From Isoetes taiwanensis (Eukaryota > Streptophyta > Lycopodiopsida > Isoetales > Isoetaceae): 64,000 bases of DNA. Under the pieces are notes generated by a model, which worked only from the letters and a program-made list of their open reading frames with translations, was not told the DNA's origin and made no database searches. Positions 11,190 to 22,924 of the stretch are shown one piece after another; position 1 is the first letter of the stretch; each line of letters opens with the position of its first letter. The translations under genes and the position numbers were made by a program. The stretch spans positions 1-64,000 of the forward strand of contig JAJEKV010000583.1 in NCBI GenBank assembly GCA_021234155.1, written 5' to 3'.

Positions 11190-14180
11190 GGGATGGAGAT
11201 TGTAGGGTCTGCTTCTAAGGGTGAGGAACAAGCAGCAGGAGCAATCTCGGCAGTAGGAATAACCCCCAAAGAAGAAAGAAAGAGCAAAGAAGAGGAGCAA
11301 GCAATGCGAGAGAAAAGGAAGGGCAAGAAGCAAGTAGCCGAAAGGGGAGGAAAAGAGGTAGGCAAGGGAGAAGTTTAACAAAGAGGCGAAAGATCGATGG
11401 AGGGAGAGCGTGGTTAATGAGAACAACAACTAGACGAACCGGGAAGACGAAGTCCGAGGAGGAAGAACCACATCAAGAGGAGCAAGAGGTCAAGAAGAAG
11501 AAGAAGAGGAGGAAGTCAAGAATAGATGGAGCCTTACACTCGGCCACTATATCCAAGGCGGCCCAAGCCATCCAAGAAGACAGCCAAGAAGTACAAGACG
11601 AAAGTGAGAAGAAGTTTCTAAGCTAAAGCAAGACATTGAGTACGCAGAAGAAGAAGGCACAGACAAGATTTATCTCCGCCGATGGATCCAATATAATTAC
11701 GTAGTATTGCAAGCAAAAGAGAATACCGAGGATCGCCAAGGTGGCCAACCAAAGTCGAATATCAAGCCTCCACCGCCTCGACCGATGCACTAGAAAGGGC
11801 CCGCCATGGGTTAAATTCCAAGCATCGGAGATCCGACACTTCCAACAAAGTGCACCAATCACGACTCAAAATGATAGATAGACTAATTTGGACTAATTTG
11901 ACTAAATATAAATTAATAACTTAGAACAAATCAAATCACCTTTTTTGGCAAGAAGAAGCCAATTTCCAGCCATCTGGCAAGATCAAATGCGCTCCCAAGA
12001 GCCTCGAAAAGGGCTTCAAGGCTGAGTAATTGGAGTTGGACAAAACTAGAGCTAATCCGCATAAGGTCAAAAGATAAAATGCTAAAGTAGTTCTGGGATA
12101 TTAATGTCAAAGGTAATAACTTGAAATATTACAAAAAGCTTTAAGATGCCTTCAATTGACTACAATTTGGTCTCTCTGGGCCAATGCAGGTTCCGAGAGT
12201 CTCGTAACATCAAAATGCACGGATAACCAGAATCATAGAGTTTTGAGTAAAAATCCAAGCTCTTTAGAATTAGAACCAAGACCCTTAAGCTAGATAGAGA
12301 CCGCGATCTACATTCATCTTAGCTTAGTTGTCGCCTTTGTCTTGCTAAGTGTCTTCTTGTTACACGAATGTAGCATAATCAAACTTTTTTTTCAGAGTAA
12401 CCCAGCCAGTTGCCGTGGCCTTAGAAATTGTGTCGCACGCTGGTATGACACACCAACGCATGCTATAGATGCACCTTCATCAAGTGTCTTTCGCCCCTAC
12501 CTTGACATTAGAGATAATTGTTTAGAATTCATTCTGCCTAGGTATTTTAGCCCAATACACTAAGTATACCTATAAACACAAGTCTCTTTCACCCCATAAC
12601 AGTAGAGAACTACCCTTTTTAGCTCTTAGTGATGTGTCAAATGTTGGGATGTTCATTGGGCTTAGATTAGATACAAGGCACAAATATAAGAATGGTAGAG
12701 TCAGGAGACATAAGTAATCACTGGTTGCTCCGTGAACTTTAGGGCAATCAAATAGGTTAGAGGAACCTTCATTGCAATTCCTCAAGCTCTCAACATGGGA
12801 ACCACTCGACAACATCGAGGAATTTGAAAGCAGAGGGCAACCTTATGGAGGAACCGCAATAGAAATCTAAGGTCAAGATGGTGTACAAAGAAACCCAAAC
12901 ATAAACAATGAGGAGACTATAGAAAGGACGATTGAAACATCAAGAATAGACACATGAGTTGCCAAGAAGAGCTATTCAATAGCCAATAGACATCAAGGCA
13001 CTTACGCCATTGGCCACATTAAGGGAGGAACATCTTCTAGTCAAGGATATTCTTTGAGTGCCATATTGTCTCGAGAAAGATCCCCACATCCATGACTATT
13101 GTCACAGCTGCGGTGGTCACCAACAAGTAGATGACTTCATCGATTAGTTACATCAAGAGTATCTAAAAGATGAGACTGGACATATCTCCTAGGAAGGGCA
13201 ACCATCTTAGTCATACAGACCGATGGAAGTATCGGATATAGACGTCAAGCAAAGATGCTTTGACTAAGAAGGAATTACAAGCCGCCAAAACAGGACCGGG
13301 CAGCCTCAGAATAGAGTACGTGAGCCCACTACATCATCAAGTCCACTAATGTGGGCACCTTTAATTAAAAGGAAGTCAACATCAACATTGAAGACAAGCA
13401 TAGTCGTAATATGTTCGGACAAAAGACCAGTATAATAATGAATGATACCCAAGGAGATTAGATTTTTCAACAAAATTGTGGAACATCGACTTTCATATGG
13501 ACTAACGAAAGTACAACAACCTTTTAGCAAGCTAGAAAACCTATCGATAACTGAATATCTTAGACTTATGGATGATTAACATCCGTGATGGAATTGGGAC
13601 CTAAATTCGCCAGAGATTTTTGTTCTCCCTTTTTTTGGAAATGATGGACCCAAGAATTGAGCAAAGCTTCAAGGATTGGGAAGAAGAACGATGGAGAAAT
13701 TAAAATTATACATTTTATCGGACGTATTTCCAACATATTGGAACCTCTTCGTGAGCTTGATCACCTTTGTTAAGCAACTTCTTTTATAGGATAACCGTTG
13801 ACCATGTATATGACAAGTACCTCTACAATATAAGGAATAATCTGACCTATTGAAGAGAAGCAATATAACAAGTCTGGCCAACTTCTTAGATGGCATAAAC
13901 TCATTGACGGGAGTATTTCAAGACGGTAATAATTAAAAAGAGAGATTGTAGAGTGTAGATTAGACCAAAAATAAGAATAATTATTTAAGCACATAGTCTT
14001 TTATGTCCAAAAGAAATGTCATATCGACAAAACCTTGTGGCCATAGGATTTACGAATAATTCTTTAATTTGTGACCTTGCACCTCCTAGATGGCAGATAT
14101 CTTCAAGAGCAAGACTCTTAAGTCTAAATCTAGGTCAGTAATTAGCTGGATAACTAGCAGCATCAAAGGAACAAGAGTCA
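11190..14180 (+). other. Chromovirus 5' internal region (gag/protease, degenerate)
   Basis: About 3 kb between the left LTR and the reverse transcriptase, where gag and protease belong. Readable pieces include two short Lys/Glu-rich frames (11193-11378 and 11417-11626) and the segment CHDYC/CHSCGGHQQVDDF near 13090-13140, which may be a trace of a zinc-binding region. No protease active site was found. Stops are frequent in every frame. Confidence 0.4.
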
Positions 14181-14189
14181 AGTTCGACA

Positions 14190-14777
14190 TCAACCTTAAA
14201 TAGAGCAAAGTGAAGCATCGGTGCCAAGTTACGTTGAAAGATGTATATCAACCATTGACAACTCAACAAGCAGATGACGTAATAGATCAGCTCCAAGGAG
14301 CAAGATTCTTCTCCAAAATCGACTTAAAGTTGGGCTATCATCAAATAAGGATCGAGGAAAAAGATATCCATAAGATCGCCTCCAACACCTGCGATGGGCA
14401 CTATGAGTTCACAAAGAATGCCCCTTGGTCATTTGAATGCTCAGTGGTTTTTACATGCTTGAAGAATGACATCTTCAAAGATTTATTAGATGAGTTCATC
14501 ATCAATGTTTTTCTTTGATGACATCATGATCTACAGCAAATCAATGGAGGAGCATACAGTCCATTTAGAGAGTCTTGGAGAATTTAAGACAATGCCACTT
14601 ATTGGCAAGCTTTTGAAGTATCATCTAGCAACACCAAAGGTAGAGTACCTAGGCCATGTGGTATCAGCTTATGTACTTCTCTATTATAAGAAGTTCGTGA
14701 AGGACTTTGCTAAGTTGGCAGCCCCCCTCTCAGACCTCACTAAGCATAAGAAAATCAAAGACTGGATTGGTCATTGA
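14190..14777 (+). pseudogene. Chromovirus reverse transcriptase domain, broken
   Basis: Frames at 14210-14518 and 14490-14777 carry the Ty3 reverse transcriptase blocks in order. FFSKIDLKLGYHQIRIEEKD holds the first catalytic Asp, a short DGHYEFTKNAPWSFECS stands for the FxxMPFGLxNAP block, and FFDDIMIYSKSMEEH is the catalytic box (normally YLDDILIYSK, with Tyr-Leu here Phe-Phe). LLKYHLATPKVEYLGHVVSA is the thumb-proximal block. A frame change separates the two pieces near 14500. Confidence 0.8.
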
Positions 14778-14817
14778 TTAAGAACGTTCAGCTTCCTTTG
14801 ACAAGCTCAAGGAAGCC

Positions 14818-15215
14818 TTGATAACATCACCGGTGTTAATATTACCAGACCCAGAGAAAGATAAGCTAGTGGCAATAAATGCAAGCATGATAGCAACCGA
14901 GGGAGTGCTCATGCAGGAAGACAGAGTTGTAGCTTACGACTACAAAAAGATGAACTATGCTGAACAAGGCTACTCCACTCATGACCAGGAGTTTCTAGCC
15001 GTCGTCAGAGCCCTTCGTATTTGGAGGCACTATTTCTTGGTAGGAACTTTCAGTTAGATACTGACCACCAAAGCCTCCAGTCTATCTTTACGCAACCACT
15101 CCTCAATTTGAGGCAAAGACATTGGATGGAATTTCTGGAAGAGTAAGATTTTGAGATAACATATAAGCTAGGGAAGTTAAACATAGTTGCCGACGCACTT
15201 TCTCACCGATCATTG
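14818..15215 (+). pseudogene. Chromovirus RNase H domain, broken
   Basis: ITSPVLILPDPEKDKLVAIN followed by MIATEGVLMQEDRVVAYDYK and the block STHDQEFLAVVRALRIWRHY match the Ty3 RNase H, which removes RNA from the hybrid during replication. The usual catalytic first Asp (xxDAS) reads INAS, so it is substituted by Asn. After a stop at 15055 the frame shifts. TDHQSLQSI and GKLNIVADALSHRS at about 15059-15210 then supply the conserved DH-x-SL and ADALSR ends. Confidence 0.75.
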
Positions 15216-15384
15216 GAGACTAGAGTGCACTGCAATGCCATATTGACCTTGTCAAGTGAGTTTGACAAGAAGATTGAGGAGGCTATTCCCTCTAGTGAAG
15301 AATTTAAGGCAGTATGGGCTAGTCTTTACAAGAAAGCAAGGTCAGATACAGAAAGTGAGGCCTATAAGAAATTTAAAAAGGAAG

Positions 15385-16700
15385 GCAATCTTTTATATTA
15401 TAAGGATAAGCTTTGTGCCAAAAACATCGGGAGTAAGGAAGTTAATCCTCCATGATACTCATAATAGCCCAATAGCCGGCCATGCAGGATTCATGAAAAG
15501 TTACTTCAAGATAAGAAGTAGTTACTTTTGGTCTGGCATGAAGAAGGGCGTCGCCAAATATATTCGGAGTGTCATGTCATCAGCAGATGAAAGCAGAGCA
15601 ACTTCGAATTTTGGGGGCTCGTGAACCTTTGGTGGTGCCAGATGCCAAGTGGGAGACGGTAAGTATGTTTTACTGCCATGCAAAACTATAGATACAGCTC
15701 TAGATATAGTTTTGCTTTTTGCCAAGGAAACCTTTTGATTGCATGGGAAGCCTAGAGGAATCATATCAGATAGAGACTCGAAGTTCATCAGCATCTTTTG
15801 GTAAGACTTCTTCAACACGATTTGCATCAAGTTGTGGATAAGTTCTGCTTATCATCCACAGACAGATGAGCAAATGGAGTGCACCAACAAAATCTTGGAG
15901 GATATACATTAGAGGAAAAATGAGATCACATTTTGTCCCATTAAGGGATGCTTAAAATGCCATGTCAGCTTTTTAAACTGTCCAATAAGAGAAGAGCTCA
16001 AAGATATCTCATTCCAAAGATATGTGGCAGACTCAGAATTAATGCGGTTGCAAACTAACTTCAGAGTATCATTTTTTCATTATAACTTTTGATCCGTAAC
16101 TCCGATTCAAAAACTTTTTGTAGCAATGGGTTCGTTTTCACAAGATCTATCTAGTGATAACCCATTCATACATCTTTTACGATATAAATATATAAGAAAT
16201 AAGCAAAAATCATATTTTTTAAGGTTAACGATATGATGATCATATTGAAATACATCATAACCATATATCATTGGAAAGACCTTTTCATTCCGTGATCTAA
16301 TGCAACAAACGCCGCAAATATTTTGACAAGTGGATCAAAAGTTATGGGGGAAAACAACAACAATGAAGTTGTTGGTGCCGCATTAATTGCGGTTAATAGA
16401 GGGTAGCCATTCCATTGGAGGATTCTTATGGGGATGAAATGAGATCTCAAATTTCCTCTAATGTTGAGAAACTACGTTTGGAACAAGCAATCCAAATGGG
16501 CCGATTACATCCATCTAGTCAAGTTGCATATAATAACACAAAGTAAGAGTCGGAAGATGTCTTTCCTCATGTTCAATTATGGTTATCAATGCTTAACCCC
16601 AGATACATGGCACAATATAGTGTCCAATGTGGAGCTTTTTTAATGTGGAACTTTTGGCAGATATGCAGCGGCTTATGATAGAAGTGCGAGAATATCTTCT
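15385..16700 (+). pseudogene. Chromovirus integrase, interrupted by a 559-bp insertion
   Basis: The H2C2 zinc-binding part is visible around 15450-15560 (HDTHNSPIAGHAGFMKSYFK then SYFWSGMKKGVAKYIRS). Core residues follow at about 15745-15905: GIISDRDSKFIS contains the second catalytic Asp, and SSAYHPQTDEQMECTNKILE ends in the catalytic Glu region. The next residues, LRNYVWNKQSKWADYIHLV, appear only at 16464 onward because an inverted-repeat element occupies 15906-16464. Further stops lie downstream. The enzyme is inactive. Confidence 0.75.
15906..16464. mobile_element. MITE-like element with long terminal inverted repeats
   Basis: The left end starts ACATTAGAGGAAA and the right end closes TTTCCTCTAATGT. 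Reading inward, 29 of the first 34 positions match in inverted orientation, and weaker similarity continues inward. It sits cleanly between two consecutive segments of a conserved integrase peptide, so it is an insertion. It is 559 bp long with no coding frame, as in non-autonomous DNA transposons. A clean direct target duplication could not be defined, so the superfamily is unassigned. Confidence 0.7.
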
Positions 16701-16981
16701 AGGAGCAAAGGCATATTAGAAGAGTCTAGCAGATAGACATGATACTCCTCGAGAGTTTGTTGTGGGAGATAAAGTTTGGCTCAAGTAAAGGTGAAGCAAG
16801 CGAAGCTCTGCATCGGTAATTATAAGAAACTTGCGCCAAGATGGGCGGGCCTTTTAAGATTGTCAAGCGAAAAGGGAGTTAGTCATATAAGCTTGACTTA
16901 CCCGCTCATCTGAAAGTTGACAAGGTCTTCGACGCGAGGCATACTCCAAACCCAAGGGAGGTTTTAGAGACTCCAACCTTA

Positions 16982-17185
16982 TTGGAGATGGCTGAGGAAC
17001 AAATTGAAATAGCTCCCGAGTTGATTCTTGACAAAGCACTCAAGAAAACAAGAAGGTCTGAATTTCTCCAGTACCTGGTCATGTGGAAACACTTACCTGT
17101 GGAGGATGCAACGTGGGTATTAAAACAAGATTTAGTAAGGCAGTACCCACAACTTATGGAGCAGTTCGATGGCCAAGTATCCTAG
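16982..17185 (+). pseudogene. Chromodomain at the integrase C-terminus
   Basis: The frame reads ELILDKALKKTRRSEFLQYL then VMWKHLPVEDATWVLKQDL, matching the chromodomain pattern of a basic beta-strand, V-x-WK, then EE/DATWE. In chromoviruses this module guides integration to particular chromatin marks. Its position after integrase and before the 3' untranslated region is canonical. The segment itself is open for 67 codons, but the upstream polyprotein is broken, so it is not expressed as part of an intact integrase. Confidence 0.8.
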
Positions 17186-17222
17186 GCTAGTTAAGATGCA
17201 TACGTGGAAGTTTTGGAGCATT

Positions 17223-17690
17223 GGCAAAGATGAGATTCCGTTGGGTGTTCTCTAGGCCAATACGCACCATGGATGTGTATGACCGAGGGAGGTCATGTGG
17301 GATGTAGGCCAATACACACATCATTGAGCACGTGATCATGGGCGATGACGGGATCATCTTGGATGTTCCGTAGCTTAAACCTTCAGGGCATGATGCACTA
17401 TGGGTATACATGACCGAAAGGGATTATATACAAGTAGGCATGAGATCATGGGCGATGATGAGATCATCATTAGGATGTTCTCTATGCCACGATGCACGAC
17501 ATATGTGCATGACCATAGGGGAGTCATGAAGAGGTCAGCGTAATCATGGGCGATGATGGGATCATCTGGTATGTTCCCTAGCTCAAACCTTCAAGGGCAT
17601 GATGCACTGGGGGTGTGCATGATTGAGGGGATCATGTGCAAAATAGCACGCGATCATGGGTGATGATAGGATCGTCTTAAACAATGATCG
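17223..17690 (+). repeat. Tandem repeat of about 100-110 bp in the chromovirus 3' region
   Basis: Four diverged units and a partial fifth share GATCATGGGCGATGATGGGA, TGTTCCCTAGCTCAAACC, GGGCATGATGCACT and GTGCATGACCGAGGGG-like blocks. Units start near 17223, 17332, 17442, 17542 and 17650. They lie between the chromodomain and the right LTR and have no coding sense. Confidence 0.75.
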
Positions 17691-17908
17691 GGTGCAAGTA
17701 ATAGAGGTAGTCTTGAGCTGGTAGTTTGGCTCAAGGAGATAATTAGGGGGGTGGTCCCCTTAAAACCACAACTCATAAACTAACATAATGTGCTATCCAT
17801 TGCAGGCCAGTAAAAGAGGAGCATCGGGAGGGAGCTCATTATGAGAAGAATAGGAGTTATAAGTTGTGTAAATTATAAAAACTGGTTGTTATGATATTAT
17901 GTGTTACC

Positions 17909-17951
17909 TTGGTCTCCGTGGACGATAAAAACTCTATTCTATTCTATTCTT
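17909..17951 (+). mobile_element. LINE 3' terminus with (TTCTA)n tail
   Basis: A 24-bp string beginning TTGGTCTCC and ending GATAAAAAC, followed by repeats of CTATT/TTCTA, is identical to the reverse complement of 42398-42421 and similar to 9063-9086. It is probably the end of a severely 5'-truncated LINE inserted into the chromovirus. The 5' junction is not visible. Confidence 0.55.
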
Positions 17952-18139
17952 TAATGATAAACATTAAGGCTATGCAATTTTGTATATGTGTGTAAGTATA
18001 GCTTTACAATTATCATTATAAGTAAGTATTGGAAGTTGATCATTTCAATAGAGTCTTATGAGTATATTCCTTGTTATTGTATTTTGTAAAGTTGATGCAA
18101 GTTCATCACCTTACCATATACTAAGGACATCATTATGCT

Positions 18140-18153
18140 AAAAGGAGGGAGAA
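18140..18153 (+). promoter_or_regulatory. Polypurine tract of the chromovirus
   Basis: AAAAGGAGGGAGAA directly precedes the TG of the right LTR. This is the expected position and composition of the plus-strand priming site. Confidence 0.75.
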
Positions 18154-20108
18154 TGTGATCGCTCCCAAAAAAAATATACAATATAAATATGTATATTTTT
18201 ATTACGCCACCATACAAGCCTACTATAGTCGCCTTGTACACCTCAAGTGTGAATGGGGAGCATGGCCAAGTTATATTACATAACTTTACTTCAGCCTTTA
18301 GGATGGAACCATTTCTACATGGCCCCATTCTATTGGGCAACCCACCACACCTGGGTCGCATCTTTTAGTGGAGCCACGTGTCATGACATAGAAACCTAAC
18401 ATATTTATGGCCAGCCCTCACCCCAAACCACTTTTTGGCTCCTACCTCTTGGAATCCTATTACCTTTCCGAAACTCGTTTTGAGAATCGCCCCGATGGAA
18501 CACAACATAGCTCAAAGAGCCCCGGAAGCATGTATGCGCGAAGGAGTGGGAGCTACTTTGAACCGCTTGCGCCAAGTGATGCGACGCCGAAAAGGGGATG
18601 GAAGTTCCTGGAGCGTGTATTTGGAGTAGATTCCTTGATAGATCATGTGAAAGTTAGGATTGCGATGAGATAGCACTTCATATCTCTAGTAGAGCCATTT
18701 TAGAACCGCTGGGTTTGATCTCGAACCCTAATCAATAAACCCTAATCTGTAAGTTAGATGCATGTGATTAGGATTATATGTTATTCTCATTATTTATCAT
18801 GCTATGTGGATATATGATGTTGGTTGATCATGTTTGCACCCCTTTGTATTGGGATGGGGGTAGAGACCTAGTAGTCTTGTTTAGATGATGCTTCTAGTTT
18901 AGACCCTTTAGTTCCTATTATATGTGGCCTGTGCATAGAGCCCACCAGACAACAGAGGTGATGGAGTGTCTGAGCACCAAAAGTGGAAGGAGGTCCCTGC
19001 TGAGCATAGCAGGCTAGGCTTATAGTCGGTCACTTCTTGTGTGCTGGGTATGGGTCCGACAATGGTATAACCCTGATTCTCAAGAGTTGCAGGTATTGGC
19101 ATGGCTCTTATTTTGGAGAGTTCAGTCCGGTACAGACGTGTATCGCCACGATCCTCTAGCTGCCCATAGAACCACTATTCTCCAGGAAGGAAAGATGCAA
19201 CCCTTCCTACCTCGGACTGAGGAGATGCAACTCAGAGTAGTCTTCTTGGGTGACACCATGAGACTACGCCTCCATTGTGTTATGGTCACGCCAAAGCCTA
19301 ATTTAGCCCATCTGCAAAGTATACACAGGAGGGGTGGATGGAGTATGTTTTTGCTTGCAAGATTAGTGCAACGACCTTGCAAATCCCTGTGAAAAAACCC
19401 TTGCTCCAGAAAATCGGTGTGGTAGATAGCTAAAACAGGTCCTTGACCCAAAAATCGTTGTGGCAAATAATCGCGTGCCCGTGATAGTCGCGGGCGCATC
19501 CTTGCTCCAATCTAACTCTCGAATGCAGCCCCAACGCTTCCAATCATTCAAGTGGATCACCACCCAAATCATAGTAGATAGTCGTGGCAAATAGCTATGG
19601 CATATCCTTGCTCCAAAAATCATTGTGGCAATGTCTTGGCAAAACCGATGTGGAAAAACCGATATGTGGCAAATAAATGTTGAATCCTTGTGGCAAAATC
19701 AAATTCCTAGCCATTGTTTATAGCCAGCCCCACCATTGTTATACCTCGGCCCGGGCTTCTATCTTGAGGTTTTAACCATCGGTCTACCTTCCTATGAGTC
19801 GGAGCCCGGGTAGAAGCTTATATGTTTTACGATATGTTGATATCTATGATGGATCTATAGATGGATGGATGTGCTACCCTTCGTGGTAGTTGATTATGTT
19901 GGGTTGTTTTGCCTAGCGTCGACCTTTGTACTATGCTTCGCAAGTTATAGGAGCCCATAAGGGACGACGCCGCCAGACACCCTCGTGGTTTCCATATCCG
20001 CATCCCTCGCCATTTCGAATCCGGGGGAGATAGAGGAGTAGCACGATCTATGGATGGGGAATTTCCATAGACTACGGGGGCGTCATATACTTTATGGGGG
20101 CCGTCACA
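18154..20108 (+). repeat. Right LTR of the chromovirus (about 1.95 kb)
   Basis: It starts TGTGATCGC after the polypurine tract and ends TCACA before the duplicated AATTC. It contains promoter-like AT-rich sequence near 18175-18200 and, around 19380-19700, dispersed copies of CCTTGCTCCAAAAATCATTG and TTGTGGCAAAT-type blocks. Open frames inside it (for example 18407-18673 and 19039-19392) show no domain and are best read as chance. Confidence 0.7.
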
Positions 20109-20870
20109 AATTCATAAGTAAAGCTTTTGCAAATTTCTTGGACACTTGTGGCATTCATCACAAAATTTGCATCGCTCATGAACATCAGGAAAGTGGCACT
20201 GTTGAATGCAAAAATTGAACTATTTTGGAAAGTGCAAGATCTATGCCTCTCCCAAAGAACATTGCTTACATATATTGGGTTGAAGTTGTCAATATATCAA
20301 TATTTGTTATTAACAGAGTCCCCACCAAAGCAGTGGCCAACTGTGTTCCTGAGAAGGCTTGGACTCGAAAGAAACCTTATGTGGAAGGATTCAAGATCTT
20401 TGATTTTATTGCATATGCACATTTATCCAAAGCAGAGAGGGAAAATTGGTAAGATGTCAGAAAAAGCGATTCAATTCAATGCATGTTTGTAGGTTACAAA
20501 GGATAATAGAAGGCCTATAAGTTATATGTACTTAGTACCCAAAAAAAAAAATTTGATTCAAAGGAGGAGTGTTGTATGTCATGAGTATGAGATTAGCGCC
20601 GCCAAAATACTAGCATTACTTCCACATGCCCCTCAGACTTGAACTTTGAGAATTCCGATCGTGGAATCGATGTTGATGAGTCCCATGGACAATGCCCTCA
20701 CATCTCATTTGATGAGTAGATGTTCCATCCGAACACGCTAATTCGAGGATGAGCCTATGCCAACTCAATGTCAGCTCTTATTGAGGAATACACTCCATGT
20801 GTCAAAGGTAACTCTAAAGCCCACTTCAAGGATGTTGGCCTATCTTGAAGTTCCTTTTCTATTAAAATGT
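20109..20870 (+). mobile_element. Ty1/copia retrotransposon, right part (integrase C-half)
   Basis: The sequence resumes the copia integrase interrupted at 10998. ISKAFANFLDTCGIHHKICI is followed by the DDE-end segment (AHEHQESGTVECKN, normally PQQNGVAERKN). The next blocks are MESARSMPLPKNIAYIYWVE, NRVPTKAVANCVPEKAWTRK and FIAYAHLSKAER, all conserved in copia integrases. Stops occur at about 20450-20510. The post-integrase linker can be followed to roughly 20870, and no reverse transcriptase follows, so the element is 3'-truncated. Chance frames overlap it. Confidence 0.75.
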
Positions 20871-21017
20871 CACGGGAATTATTTCGCATTGTAATTTAGT
20901 TTCGAATATGACATGATGTACTTAATATATTATATGTAAAATATATATTTTAAATTATTTAATAGGTACTTAATACTTTTAAAACATTTTTTACAAAGCA
21001 ATCTTGCAAGATTGACA

Positions 21018-21252
21018 TCATTCATATTAACAACACCACCATAAATGCATCTATAATGTAGAAGCAAACGGTCCAAGTAGCGTTGTGTATAGACATTGCA
21101 AAATGAAATGAAGTGAAGCTTTTAATACCATTCATTTCAACAACACTATCATAAATTTACCTAAAATATAGAAGCAAAATTTATAGATGAACCAACTAGC
21201 TTTTACATATAGACGTGGCAAAGAAATGAAGTGAAGTGAAGCTTTATACCAC
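21018..21252 (+). repeat. Diverged tandem duplication of about 115 bp
   Basis: Two units starting near 21018 and 21128 share CATTCAT..AACAACAC, CATAAAT..CTA, TAGAAGCAAA, TATAGAC and AAATGAAGTGAAGCTTT. Non-coding. Confidence 0.6.
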
Positions 21253-22920
21253 AAATGTGACCAAGAACAAATATCATCATGAGCTATTACACAATTCTTA
21301 TATTAGAAAAGCAAAATCCACTTTTTTCTAGTCTATAGTATAGTGTTGGCAAAATGGGTTTTTGTTTATATTTACAAGAAATTTATCGCAGCGGCCAAGG
21401 TCACGCGGAACATTTCTTCCAATCAATATTGTTAAGTTGAAACAATGCCAGTTCTAGACATGTGAAAGTTAAAGTAATTGCATTGCTCATGCCCGCTTGG
21501 GAAATTTCAAATTTGAGCTTCCAAATGTGGTAGGATAACCAAAGACAAAAAAATATGGAACATTCTTTTCCACCTTTGAAAACGTCCCAAAATCTAAAGC
21601 CAAAACTAATAATCCCAATCGAGTTTTATGCATTTTCTATATAACCATGGTGCAAGTTATAGTATGCCCTAGAATAGTAAGAAATTGTGTAATTTTTATT
21701 GACCTGGGGCATAATTGTGAATTGATGCCAACTTTAGTGGTCTTAATGCGTGATCTAAGAAACCGTGAATTGGTAGCTTGCCCTTGTAAGGATGCTTGAT
21801 GTCACAGTGCCCTACAAAGATATGGGTTTAAATTTGAGGCAAGCCACGATTTAAGAACCTAGCCTCTAAATCAAGGATTTAGCCTTCAGCCCTATCACAC
21901 GAGGAAGTGGGAAGAGCAAATATTTGTTCCCTCGCAATTTAGGCAAATCTAATCCACACTAAGCTTACCATTCTTCGATAAATAATTTTACTCGTAATGC
22001 CTAGTGTCACTCTTTGTAAAATTATTAGGTACATGGTCATGCCATATTCTACATCATTGACTGGTGGAATAATATAAAAGACAGTGGATAAACACCCTGA
22101 AAAGGAAGGTGATGATAAAAGAAGATGGATTGTGCCGTGGTGAGCTGACGGACAATGGATGTCGAAGACATCGAGGTGAAAATTGCATTAGGGGAAACGA
22201 TCAAAGAGCGAGTGGAGATGATTCGCGATTGGTCAAAAGTCCCTAAACCACTTAATCTCCACAAGGAAGATATCAAGGTATTTTTTATTTTTTTTTGTCA
22301 TTCGCTCACTTTAACTTGTGATAATGTTGTGTGCCTTGTAATCGATTGCATTCGAACGCAAAGGATCCGTAAAAACAAACATAGAGCTCTGGACCGACAA
22401 AGCAACTAAAGTGAGCTAAAAGCCGCCTCATTCAATTCGGGCCATTCGAAAAAGGGTTTCTATAGATTCGTAAGAGCTATATTAGTTCACATTAATTTTA
22501 ATAAGAACTTTAAATGTCACTAGCTAATACTCGTTATATTGTCATAGAACATCTATACTGGGTTTCCGTAACAAGTAGCACGCATAAGTGGCCACTAACG
22601 GGAGTCGCTGACCGTATCCACCGCTATAATGATTTAGGAACCGGCCCCACTTACGGAATGCGTTGTAGAAAATTATTATAATTCTATGAACTACATTAAC
22701 GCCCATATTCTTTTGGTTTTTATAGGAAGCAAAGTATGATATGAATGAAGGTCTAGATCATGACATGGGCTGGCCTGAGGGATCCGCAAAACATTGGCCG
22801 AGAGCCATCCAATCGCGAACCGCGGCGTACCGACGGTTCGAGGTGTCATCAAACTACGATTCTGGATGACTACTCCCAATCGACCGACAGAGATTAGCTC
22901 TAGGCTAAAAGGGTGGATAC
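21253..22920. other. Non-coding region, nothing recognised
   Basis: Short frames such as 22155-22409 have no recognisable domain, and no transposon termini or RNA gene were identified. Confidence 0.5.
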
Positions 22921-22924
22921 TCCT

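Larger units (their letters stand above)
10999..20108 (+). mobile_element. Ty3/gypsy chromovirus, nested in copia integrase
   Basis: The left end begins TGTGGCATTCC and aligns base for base, with gaps, to the start of a second copy at 18154 (TGTGATCGCTCCC), which follows a polypurine tract. The right end is TCACA followed by the duplicated AATTC. Internal coding remnants are in gypsy order: reverse transcriptase, RNase H, integrase (zinc-binding then core) and a C-terminal chromodomain, the diagnostic feature of chromoviruses. Joining the copia bases on either side of the element gives an uninterrupted integrase reading (QGGKF then ISKAF), which independently confirms both edges. All coding parts contain stops or frameshifts. 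Confidence 0.85.

Noticed and set aside
18407-18673. Open frame in the chromovirus right LTR
   Set aside because: LTRs are non-coding. No domain and no splice context.
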